Assembly (NCBI GenBank): GCA_014192545.1
Contig: BJHL01000002.1
Coordinates: 186,001 to 250,000, forward strand
Source: Phycisphaerae bacterium
Lineage (GTDB): Bacteria; Planctomycetota; Phycisphaerae; Phycisphaerales; UBA1924
Length of the DNA stretch: 64,000 nt
Reading direction: 5' to 3'
In this document: piece by piece, positions 26,862-35,224 of the stretch
How positions within the stretch are numbered: the stretch's first letter is position 1
Layout of the letters: each line of letters begins with the position of its first letter
Notes under the pieces: model-generated
The model's database searches: none
Seen by the model: the letters and a program-made list of their open reading frames with translations, nothing else
What the model was told of the DNA's origin: nothing
Made by a program: the position numbers and the translations under genes

Positions 26862-28213
26862 ACGCGACACTTCTGCGAGGACGACGCGGCTTTGCGACAC
26901 TGATGGTGTTTCTGGTCATCATTTTCGGCGCGATGGTCGTGAGCATGGTGCAGAGTGCGAGCTACGCACAAGCCGCGGCGGGGCGCGAAGCGTTGGCGCG
27001 TGTGCGGGCACACTGGGCGGCGCGAGCAGGCATCGAGGCGGCGATTGCTCGACTTGAAGCAGTGCGTGAAGATGATGACGACAGCGATGCGTATCGCACG
27101 CTGAATGAAATGACGCAGGTCGCCGACGGCGAATTGGCTGGCGCGAGCTGGTCGGTGCGAACGACAGATGATGGTCGTGAAGTTGCTGGTCCGAGCGATG
27201 CGGCGAGCAAGATCAATATCAATCTGGCGACAGCCGACCAACTGCGGAGCGTTGAACCTTTCATGGCGGATGACGTGATCGACGCGATTCAGGATTGGCG
27301 CGATGGTGATGATGATGCGCTGCCTCAGGGTGCTGAGAGTGGGTATTACGGCGGTTTGCAGTATCCGGCGGGGCCTCGCAATGGCAGCTTCCGCACGCTT
27401 GCGGAGTTGGAACTGGTTGCTGGCGTCGATGCCGACGACGTGCGCGGCGAGGATTGGAATCTCAACGGGCTGCTTGATCCCAACGAAGATGACGGCGATG
27501 AGAGTTTCCCGCCCGACAACGCGGATGGTCGGCTTGATCGCGGGTGGTCGGGCATCTTCTCGACGATGAGCGTTGAAGACAGCAAGGGACGCAGCGGCGA
27601 GCCCAAGCTTGATATCACGGCGGCGGAAGAGGGCGAGATTCAGCAGCGATTCAAGGTGAGTGCTGATCAGGCGAAGGCGATTCGCGATTACATGCAGAGC
27701 GGTCAGAGCGGCGGGATTCCGGATTTCATTCGCAATAACTTGAGTGATCTGGCGCGGCTGACGGTGCAACGCCGAGGTGGGACGCGGCAGGAAATTCAGC
27801 AAGCGGGCCGCACGCAGAATTTGTCGCGAGAGCAGCTTGGGGCATTGATTGATGAAGGCACGACGATTCCGGCGGAAGTGTTGCAATTTGTGCCCAGTCG
27901 ACTGAACGTGAACACGGCGAATGTGAAAACGCTGGAGTATTTGCCTGAGATTGAGCCCGAGGTTGCGGATTCGATCATTGCAGAACGCTCGAGCAAGCCG
28001 CAGGGGTTTGCGAGTGTTGCGGAATTGCTGGATGTGCCTGGGATGACGAGGCAGTCACTGTCGATTGTCGCGCAGTTGTTATGTACGCGGAGTAATGTGT
28101 ACGTCGTGACTTGCAAAGGTGTGGACGAACGGACGGGATTGGAAGTGGAGATGATCGCGACACTGGATGCAAGTTCATTGCCGGCTGTCATTCGTGAAAT
28201 TCGTGTGCGGTAA
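26858..28213 (+). CDS. gspK: Minor pseudopilin GspK
   Basis: A 451-residue large pseudopilin that caps the pseudopilus. The site is RRG11|F12ATLM: Met, not Glu, at +5, as is typical for GspK and no other pseudopilin. The globular part has two helix-hairpin-helix-like stretches, KININLATADQLRSVEPF and LNVNTANVKTLEYLPEI; the second is followed by FASVAELLDVPGM. Very acidic DDD/DED patches between them could bind calcium. Confidence 0.88.
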   Translation: MNATLLRGRRGFATLMVFLVIIFGAMVVSMVQSASYAQAAAGREALARVRAHWAARAGIEAAIARLEAVREDDDDSDAYRTLNEMTQVADGELAGASWSVRTTDDGREVAGPSDAASKININLATADQLRSVEPFMADDVIDAIQDWRDGDDDALPQGAESGYYGGLQYPAGPRNGSFRTLAELELVAGVDADDVRGEDWNLNGLLDPNEDDGDESFPPDNADGRLDRGWSGIFSTMSVEDSKGRSGEPKLDITAAEEGEIQQRFKVSADQAKAIRDYMQSGQSGGIPDFIRNNLSDLARLTVQRRGGTRQEIQQAGRTQNLSREQLGALIDEGTTIPAEVLQFVPSRLNVNTANVKTLEYLPEIEPEVADSIIAERSSKPQGFASVAELLDVPGMTRQSLSIVAQLLCTRSNVYVVTCKGVDERTGLEVEMIATLDASSLPAVIREIRVR

Positions 28214-28230
28214 GCGGTTTGAGGATTCGT

Positions 28231-29988
28231 ATGAGCAATCGCGGTAGCAATTCTCGCAAGCAGCGGCCTGATGTGGTCATCGGCATTCATCAGACTGGTG
28301 ATGATTTGCAGATGGTTGTGGTGCGGGCACCGTCGGCGGGGCAACAGCCGCGCATTGTGCTTGCCAAGAGCGCGAGTCGCTCGATGATCAGTCAGGAACT
28401 GGGCACGTTCAAGGGGGCGATGGTGGTGCGGGTTGCGCCTCTTGCACAGACTATCGCGAGGATGAGCGTCGTTCCGATCGCGGGCGAAGCGGAGATGTCG
28501 GCGGCGGTGAACTTGATGGCGGAAGCCGAGTTTCCGGCGAGTATTCCGCCGCATCGAATCGCGGCGGCGGTGCTGCCCAAGGTGAGCGGTGAGGCGCAGA
28601 CGCGAGCCGCGCTCTTTACGGCGTGGCTGGGGCGAGAGGCAATGCCGGTGATTCGCGAAGGTGTGGATGAGCAATGGACGACGGTGCTGGGTGCGCTGGC
28701 GGCACTGCGGGGCGACAAGAAGGGTTCGATTATTCATGCCGACCGGAGCAGTAGTGCGGTGGCGGTGTTGCTGAATGAAGACAGTGTGCAAGCGGCGCGC
28801 GTGGTTGTGGATGATGTGAGCGATGAGATTCCGTGGGAGCGAGTTTCAGCGGCGGCGGTGCAAGATTTGATGGCGACGAGCGGCCAGGAGTGTGATGAGG
28901 CGACTGCGGATGCGATTGTCAATGAGGGACGATGGACTTCGCACACGGACTGGTTGACGGGACGTGTGACGGGCACGTTGATTGATGCCGCGTGGCTTGA
29001 GAAGTACGGGTTGCCTTTGGGTGCGGCGCTGATGGTGCTGGATGAGGGGTTGAAGCTGTCGGCACTTTGCGATATGTCGGGCGAAGCTCCGAAGATCAAG
29101 AAGCCAGCGATTGTGGCGATTGGTGAGTGGCTCAGTCAAGGAGCGCGGCCCATCGTTGTCGGGGCGGCGGCGATTGCGCTACTGGTGGGTGTGCCGTTTG
29201 GGTTGTCGTACGCGAGGTACGCGGCGCTGCAGACGCGCAAGGTTGGGCTTGCGGATATCAATAGCAAGTCTGGCGACATCAAGCTTCGTGCGGCGATGTA
29301 CCGGCAACTGCAAACTGCTCGCGCGCCGATGACGAAGTTGCTGAGTGACATCGCAGGTGCCGCGCCGGTGGGTGTTGAGATTGTGGAGACGCGTTTGAGC
29401 GTTGATCAAGACATCGCGATTCGCGGCAAGGCGACCAACACCGAGGTGCACGGTCAGTTCATGAAGAACTTGAACGCCACCAAGCTGTTTGCCGGTAGCA
29501 TCAAACCGACACGCACCGAGAGCAAAGACGGCGTGACGGAGTTTGAGTTGTCAGCGAAGCTGGATAATCCGCACTTGCCGGTGAAGGCGTCGGGTGATTT
29601 TGTGAAGTCGCCGCTGGCGGCGCAGTTGTGGGGCGAAGGCGCGACGAACACGACGATGCCGGTTGGAGCGGTGCGGCAAGTGACGGCGAGCGGGAAGCCA
29701 GTGGTTGGGAACAACGCCAAGCCTGCAGGTGCAGCGGCGGCGGTGGCGACTGATCGGCGGCCAAGCCCGAGCGCGAGTAGCAGTGAGGCTCCGCCTGAGT
29801 TGACTGATGCGGATATCGCGAAGATGACGCGAAGCGAAGCGATGAAGGCGTGGAGTGCGCGGGCGGGGTGGGTGACGGCAAACGGCAAGGCCGACCCGGG
29901 AGTGAAGGACCGCGTGACTGCGGAGCGCGACAAACTGCGAGAGCGAATGACGGCGGCGGGCAAAGAAGAGCAAGGGGGTACGAAGTGA
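28231..29988 (+). CDS. gspL: GspL-like assembly protein
   Basis: A 585-residue bitopic protein, assigned by order (after gspK, before a GspM-like gene) and by architecture. The first about 300 residues are a cytoplasmic actin-like/PilM-type domain (DVVIGIHQTGDDLQMVVV). One transmembrane helix is at about 307-326, followed by a ferredoxin-like periplasmic domain and a disordered Ala/Ser/Pro tail. It would recruit GspE to the membrane. It is longer than GspL of proteobacteria (about 400). ATG 28231 is chosen for the GAGGA site 5 bases upstream; a TTG 12 bases earlier is less likely. Confidence 0.68.
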   Translation: MSNRGSNSRKQRPDVVIGIHQTGDDLQMVVVRAPSAGQQPRIVLAKSASRSMISQELGTFKGAMVVRVAPLAQTIARMSVVPIAGEAEMSAAVNLMAEAEFPASIPPHRIAAAVLPKVSGEAQTRAALFTAWLGREAMPVIREGVDEQWTTVLGALAALRGDKKGSIIHADRSSSAVAVLLNEDSVQAARVVVDDVSDEIPWERVSAAAVQDLMATSGQECDEATADAIVNEGRWTSHTDWLTGRVTGTLIDAAWLEKYGLPLGAALMVLDEGLKLSALCDMSGEAPKIKKPAIVAIGEWLSQGARPIVVGAAAIALLVGVPFGLSYARYAALQTRKVGLADINSKSGDIKLRAAMYRQLQTARAPMTKLLSDIAGAAPVGVEIVETRLSVDQDIAIRGKATNTEVHGQFMKNLNATKLFAGSIKPTRTESKDGVTEFELSAKLDNPHLPVKASGDFVKSPLAAQLWGEGATNTTMPVGAVRQVTASGKPVVGNNAKPAGAAAAVATDRRPSPSASSSEAPPELTDADIAKMTRSEAMKAWSARAGWVTANGKADPGVKDRVTAERDKLRERMTAAGKEEQGGTK

Positions 29989-30659
29989 GTCAAGCGGCAT
30001 CTATGAATAGTGGTAGTGGCGGGCGGATGAGTTCGCCGATCGGTGATGGCATTGTGCAGAAGCCTTCGGCATTCAGTCAAATGCCTCGCGTCGTGCGGTG
30101 GGCAATTGTGTTTGGCTTGTTTGTCGCGGCGTACTTCTTTGCGATTGAGCCGGCGATTGATCGCATGAATAAGTGGAATGCGCAAAGCGATGCGTTGACC
30201 TCCGCGCTCAAGAATTACGGCACGCAGGAGGCGGAACTTCGCGCAGCTTCGGAAGCGACGCGGCTCGGGCAGCGGCAGTTTGGCGAGGTTGCACTGCCGG
30301 GTGATGCACGCGAGCGAGCGGATCAGTTTCGCGATGCGATCAACAAAATTTTGGATGCTCGTGGCGTGGATCAGCGCACGATCAGTTCTAGTAATACTTC
30401 TTTGACACAGGGGCCGCTCGTGGATCACGTGAAGGGAGTGTCGAGGGTTGAGATTCAGATTGCGGAACTAGCGTTTGTTTCGACCCCCGAAACAATCGCG
30501 GCAGTGCTCGCGGACTTGGAACGTGAGAAGTACGTGACCAGCATCCGGCGAGTGCTCATTCAGCAAGGTGTAGGTAAAGAAAAGGTTGATCGATTGCTGC
30601 GCGTCTCGATGAAACTGGAAACGTGGACGATGAGCAAGGTGGAGAAGGCAAAGTCATGA
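29985..30659 (+). CDS. gspM: GspM-like protein
   Basis: A 224-residue bitopic protein with one transmembrane helix at about residues 38-55 (VVRWAIVFGLFVAAYFFAI) and a coiled-coil/ferredoxin-like periplasmic part. The short cytoplasmic N-terminus, length and position after the GspL-like gene fit GspM (or PilO). The start is GTG in a GTGA overlap with the preceding stop, with AAGGGGG upstream. Sequence similarity to GspM is too weak to see by eye. Confidence 0.6.
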   Translation: MSQAASMNSGSGGRMSSPIGDGIVQKPSAFSQMPRVVRWAIVFGLFVAAYFFAIEPAIDRMNKWNAQSDALTSALKNYGTQEAELRAASEATRLGQRQFGEVALPGDARERADQFRDAINKILDARGVDQRTISSSNTSLTQGPLVDHVKGVSRVEIQIAELAFVSTPETIAAVLADLEREKYVTSIRRVLIQQGVGKEKVDRLLRVSMKLETWTMSKVEKAKS

Positions 30660-31306
30660 CACCAGCATCGATAACGAACCAGCATCCGGTTATGCAAGCG
30701 TGGCGACGAACTTCGCTTGCAGGCAAGGTGGCGGCTGCGCTGGCGATTGGCGTGGTGTTTGTTGCGGCCAAGCCCGTATACAAAACGTTTGAAGCGTTGT
30801 TTTTGCCAACGCCCGGCGAATTCGTGGCGGAAAGCGATAACAAAAAGTACACCGAGCAGTATGCGGCTGGCTTTGATGGCTATGTCAAGCAGCTTGATGG
30901 TCGCAGCTTGTGGTGGACGCCCAGCAAGCCAGGCACGGATGCGACGGTTGTGGTTGAGGAAGAGCAGCCAGCCGAAGGCGAGGCGGCGCCACCAGCGAAG
31001 TACGACGGGCCGGCAATTGCGGCGATCGTGCTCGACAGCGTTTGGTTTGCTGATGGCAGCAAACTTTCGATGGCGGATGATGAGAAAGGCGGCATCAAGG
31101 TGGTTTCGACCAATGCGCCTTGGGATGCTGTGATTCGCTATCGCGGGAAAGAGTTCACGGTGCCGTTCTTTGAGCGGGATCGGGTGATCTTCAAGGACAC
31201 AAACAAGTCGTCGGCGCAGTCGCCGGCAAGTAGTTCGGCAGTTTCAGATAGTTCGACCAAGGCAACTTCAGTTTCGACTCCTTCAAATGCGGGAACTAAG
31301 GAATGA
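30656..31306 (+). CDS. GspC/PilP-like periplasmic linker protein
   Basis: A 216-residue bitopic protein with a transmembrane helix at about residues 22-40. A single small domain follows that contains AIAAIVLDSVWFADGSKLS and VPFFERDRVIF. A beta-rich domain with a VLDSVWF-type strand, placed just before the secretin, is what the homology region of GspC looks like, so this may be the link between the inner-membrane platform and GspD. That assignment is inference. A Ser/Thr-rich tail ends the protein. ATGA overlaps join it to the genes on both sides. Confidence 0.55.
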   Translation: MTPASITNQHPVMQAWRRTSLAGKVAAALAIGVVFVAAKPVYKTFEALFLPTPGEFVAESDNKKYTEQYAAGFDGYVKQLDGRSLWWTPSKPGTDATVVVEEEQPAEGEAAPPAKYDGPAIAAIVLDSVWFADGSKLSMADDEKGGIKVVSTNAPWDAVIRYRGKEFTVPFFERDRVIFKDTNKSSAQSPASSSAVSDSSTKATSVSTPSNAGTKE

Positions 31307-33858
31307 CCACGATGCGACGAACGGCCCACGGCTTTGTAACAGCTTTTGTTCTTGCAGCGTGCGCCGGCACGCTCGCGCCGGCGATCGCGCAGGATGAAAA
31401 GCCCGAAAAGCAGGCAAAACCCGCTGGCGAACCGGCGAAACAAGCCAACGGGCGTCGCGTCGTGGAAGGTCCGCCGACGACGCTGGGTTTCAAGAATGTC
31501 TCGATCGAGGAGATCATTCCGTTCATCGTGCAAGTCACTGGCAAGGTTGTGATGCCGCAGCAAACGGTGCTGACCAAGAAGGTGACGGTCTTGAATGATC
31601 GTCCAATTCCACGTGAGGAAGCGCTGGACTTGGTTGTGTTGGCGTTGCAGCAGAACGGCATCGCGGTTGTAGAGACGGACAAGACGATCACGCTGCGGGA
31701 TATCGGCGAGATTACTCGGCAAGATGTGCCGGTGCTGGGGCCTGATGTCAGCACACTTGATCGCGGTGATCTTGGTGTGTTTGTTGAAAAGGTGTACGCA
31801 CTGCGTCACAACACCGCAAAGAAGATGGGCGATGTAGTGAAAGTTGGCTTGCCGGAATTCGCGAAAATCACCATTGACGAAGAGAGCAATCAGATCACGG
31901 TCATGGGCAACGTTGCGTTGCTGCAACGCATCGAGCGGCTCATTGCGTCGCTTGACAGGCCGGCGGCGGGAGCGCTGCAGACGGAGACGTTCCGGCTGCG
32001 ATACGCCGATGCGACGAGCATTCGCAATCAGATCAACGATTTGTTCGGCGAAGCCAGCGGTGCGGCTCGCGGCAATAACAATAACGAAAATCGGCAAGCC
32101 TGGCGATTTGGCGGCGGCGGCGGTGGCGAACAGGCCAGTGCCGCGACCGTCGGGGAGATTCGTGTCAGCGCAAGTACGCAGCAGAACAGCGTGACGGTGG
32201 TGGCTGATCCGGCGGTGCTTGCGCAGATTCGTTCGCAGATTGAGGATGAGTGGGACAAGCCGCTTTCGGAAGAAGCGGTGACGCCGCGAATCTACGACCT
32301 TAAGCACAGCGACCCGGTGAAGGTCGCGCAGTTGCTGACGGGCTTGTTTGGCGGATCGAGCGGCACCACGTCAACGGCGACTGGCGGCGGCAACCAGAAT
32401 CAAGGCCAGAATCGGCAAGATCAAGGGGCGCCAGCGTCGTCGCAAGGTGCGGGACGACTGGCTGGGCAGTTTACATTTCAAGCGATTCCTGACGCGGGCC
32501 GGTTGGTGGTTGTTGCGAAGAGTCCTGACAATCTTGCGGTGATTGACAACATCATCCAGGGGATTGATCAGCCGCAGTCGGTCGGATTGCCCGAGGTGAT
32601 TGAACTCAAGCACGCAAGTGCGGAAGATCTGGCGGAGCAGGTGAACGCACTTCTCGCTCAAGATGGCACGCTCGCGCAGATTCGTCGGGCGGAAGAAGGT
32701 TTGAGCAGTGGCGACAGTGCGGGCGCGAGTCCGTTTGCTTCCGACGCGACGACAACCGGCGCGGCGGACGAAGCGGCTTCGCGTGAGAATCTGAGCTTCT
32801 GGTGGCAGCGTTCGCGCACGCCGACTGATCGGCGCAATGCGAGCAACTTGATTGGTCAGCTTCGTATCGTGCCTGTGTGGCGGCAGAATGCGCTTATGGT
32901 GGTGTCGCCGCCGGAGTATCGCGAGTCGATTTTGGATTTGATTGCGAAGCTGGACAAGCCTGGTCGGCAGGTGCTGATTTCGGCGATTGTTGCGGAAGTT
33001 TCTCGCGAGGATGCGACGAGTTTGGGTTTGCGGTGGAGCAATCAGCAGATCACGACAACCAATCCCGACAACAGCGTGGGTGTGCGGCTTGGCGCGAGCG
33101 GCAGCGAAGAGACGTTTGCGAACAGCCTGTTTGATACGTCGGTGTTGAGCGCGAGTGCAGACTTGAACCTGCTCTTGCAAGCTCTGAACGAGAAGAGCAA
33201 CGTCAGCATTTTGAGCGAGCCCAAGGTCTTTACAAGCGACAATCAGGAAGCAGAGTTCTTCGACGGGCAGGACATTCCGTTCGTGACCGATTCGCAGACC
33301 AACGCGCAGGGCAACCTTGTTCAGAGCTTTGATTACCGCGCGGTGGGCATCCAGCTTCGTGCAAGGCCTCGCATCACGGTGAACGGCGACGTTGATCTGC
33401 GCGTGAATCTGGAATTGTCGAGCATTGTGCCGGGTGAAACGTTGTTTGGCGGGTTCGTGGTTGATCGCCGTGAGACCACAACGCACACGATCATTCAGAA
33501 CAAGCAGACGATTGTGATCTCGGGCATCGTGCGCGAAGAGTCGACCAACATTATTCGCAAGATTCCGCTGCTGGGGGATATTCCGTTGCTGGGCGAGTTG
33601 TTTAAGAGCCGTGATGTGACCAAGCGCAACACCGAGTTGCTGGTTTTCATCACGCCCATCGTCGTCAACAACACATCAGACAATGTGCCCATGAACGCGC
33701 CGTTCATCGAGCGGCTTGAGTCGATTCGTGACGACGTGCATGATCAGATGGGCAAGGAAAAGAAGCACAAAGAAGGCAAGTCGGAGGAGCCGGTGCTTGT
33801 TCCCATCGAAGGTGGAACCGAAACTCCGGCACCCGTTGAGCCCACGAAGCCAGAGTGA
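31303..33858 (+). CDS. gspD: Type II secretion outer-membrane secretin GspD
   Basis: An 851-residue secretin. The export signal covers residues 1-30; it holds both a signal peptidase I-like end (APAIA|Q) and a lipobox-like VLAAC20. An N0 domain (55-135) is followed by what looks like four N1-type repeats at 160-218, 228-316, 327-422 and 430-552; the standard enzyme has three. Two of these contain Gly/Asn/Gln-rich inserts. The secretin channel (about 556-800) has VLISAIVAEVSRED, SILSEPKVFT, GQDIPFV and the closing IPLLGDIPLLGELF. The C-terminal Lys/Glu/Pro tail may serve as a pilotin site. Confidence 0.93.
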   Translation: MTTMRRTAHGFVTAFVLAACAGTLAPAIAQDEKPEKQAKPAGEPAKQANGRRVVEGPPTTLGFKNVSIEEIIPFIVQVTGKVVMPQQTVLTKKVTVLNDRPIPREEALDLVVLALQQNGIAVVETDKTITLRDIGEITRQDVPVLGPDVSTLDRGDLGVFVEKVYALRHNTAKKMGDVVKVGLPEFAKITIDEESNQITVMGNVALLQRIERLIASLDRPAAGALQTETFRLRYADATSIRNQINDLFGEASGAARGNNNNENRQAWRFGGGGGGEQASAATVGEIRVSASTQQNSVTVVADPAVLAQIRSQIEDEWDKPLSEEAVTPRIYDLKHSDPVKVAQLLTGLFGGSSGTTSTATGGGNQNQGQNRQDQGAPASSQGAGRLAGQFTFQAIPDAGRLVVVAKSPDNLAVIDNIIQGIDQPQSVGLPEVIELKHASAEDLAEQVNALLAQDGTLAQIRRAEEGLSSGDSAGASPFASDATTTGAADEAASRENLSFWWQRSRTPTDRRNASNLIGQLRIVPVWRQNALMVVSPPEYRESILDLIAKLDKPGRQVLISAIVAEVSREDATSLGLRWSNQQITTTNPDNSVGVRLGASGSEETFANSLFDTSVLSASADLNLLLQALNEKSNVSILSEPKVFTSDNQEAEFFDGQDIPFVTDSQTNAQGNLVQSFDYRAVGIQLRARPRITVNGDVDLRVNLELSSIVPGETLFGGFVVDRRETTTHTIIQNKQTIVISGIVREESTNIIRKIPLLGDIPLLGELFKSRDVTKRNTELLVFITPIVVNNTSDNVPMNAPFIERLESIRDDVHDQMGKEKKHKEGKSEEPVLVPIEGGTETPAPVEPTKPE

Positions 33859-35183
33859 GCAACATGCAAACACGTGTCATCACTGGATTGCTTCTGATTG
33901 CTTGCTTGCTTGCAGTGCCAGCTTGCGTCACGGTTACTGAAGGCGGCCGGGGTATTCCGCTACCGAAGAATGGTGAGCGAGCGAAGAAAGCTGAGGCGAA
34001 ATCAGCCTCGAAGTCAACGACGACGAAAGGCCGTGAGCCGGAGCGAACGGTGCCGCCTGAGCAGTTGCCGATTCTGCCTGATGGGCAAATTGCAGATCGT
34101 GCTGCTGGGGCCACGTTGACAAGCCGCGTGCAGGTCGCAGTGGTGCCGCTGGGCGTGGTGGAGTATGACGGGCAGACGTTGCCTCTGATTTCTCCAGATG
34201 GCCGATTTATTGCGGTGCAGCAGGGCATGGCCCCGGCGTGGGAAACGGTGCTGGCACAAGACAGTGCGCCGCTTGCGAAGCAGACCCGTGTAGCGATTTA
34301 TCAGTTCACGCCGCAGGGCCTGCAGCTGGTTGAGCCTGTCGAAGTGCTGCCGGATGGATTGCTGCTGGGTCGCGATGCAACCAATGAGCATTTCCTGGTT
34401 GAACAGCAGCGGGCAGACGGTGCGCGCTGGATTGCAACAATCGACTGGGCGAGCGGGGCGGCACGTTGGATCGCACAAGGCAGAGATATCAATGCGCATG
34501 GCGTGTTTGTGCCGCTGGCAGACGGCGAAGCGATTGCATACACCCGTCGGCGGCTGGGAACAGATGATGCGAATCTGGTGCTTCGCTCGCGGAATGGCGA
34601 TGAATCAACCGCATCACCAAGTAGTGGCACGTTCGCATTTCCCATGCCTTCGACATCGCGTGATGTGATCTTCGCGACGCAGGTGAGCTTTGACGGCGTG
34701 AGTCTCGTTACATTCGCGGCGTCTCGCGCGGGTAGCGTGAAGTTGACGGGCCCGCTTTCGTCGCGGCGGGTGACTGACTCGAAGGAACTGTTCACGGCTT
34801 ACCAGATGTTCGCGCCGTTGCAACCGAGCGTGACCGTTGGTCAAGCGACGGACGAGCCGACGGGGCTGTTCATTCATCCATCGCGAGGCCGAGCCGCGTT
34901 GTTTTCTCCCAAGCCGAACACGATGGCAAACTTGCCATCACAGACCATCGCGGCTGCGCGATATGACGATGCAAGTAATCGTGGTTATTTTGCGACTTCG
35001 CCGCAAGGCTTGATCTTCGTGCCCGATGCGACGCTCGGGAGCGACGATCAGTACGCGAGGGTTTTCGCGGGGCCTTATGTGGCTCGCTGCGTGCAGTGGG
35101 AATCGCAGCCCACGCTGGTGCTGTTTGGCCCGGATAAACGCAATTCCAAGCGGCTGGAATTGCTGCGAATGCGTGTGAAGTAA
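33855..35183 (+). CDS. Lipoprotein with propeller-like body, end of T2SS operon
   Basis: A 442-residue predicted lipoprotein; the signal is GLLLIACLLAVPAC with Cys24 as lipidation site. A Lys/Glu/Ser-rich linker of about 40 residues is followed by beta-rich repeats such as LPLISPDGRFIAVQQG, LPDGLLLGRD and VPLADGEAIAYTRR, which look like propeller blades. It overlaps the gspD stop (GTGA) and so belongs to the secretion operon; ATG 33864 is an alternative start inside it. A role in secretin assembly or outer-membrane anchoring is suggested by position only. No known pilotin family is recognised. Confidence 0.65.
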   Translation: MSNMQTRVITGLLLIACLLAVPACVTVTEGGRGIPLPKNGERAKKAEAKSASKSTTTKGREPERTVPPEQLPILPDGQIADRAAGATLTSRVQVAVVPLGVVEYDGQTLPLISPDGRFIAVQQGMAPAWETVLAQDSAPLAKQTRVAIYQFTPQGLQLVEPVEVLPDGLLLGRDATNEHFLVEQQRADGARWIATIDWASGAARWIAQGRDINAHGVFVPLADGEAIAYTRRRLGTDDANLVLRSRNGDESTASPSSGTFAFPMPSTSRDVIFATQVSFDGVSLVTFAASRAGSVKLTGPLSSRRVTDSKELFTAYQMFAPLQPSVTVGQATDEPTGLFIHPSRGRAALFSPKPNTMANLPSQTIAAARYDDASNRGYFATSPQGLIFVPDATLGSDDQYARVFAGPYVARCVQWESQPTLVLFGPDKRNSKRLELLRMRVK

Positions 35184-35224
35184 AAGCAGCGACACGGCGA
35201 CTGAATTCCTATGATTCTTCGTCG

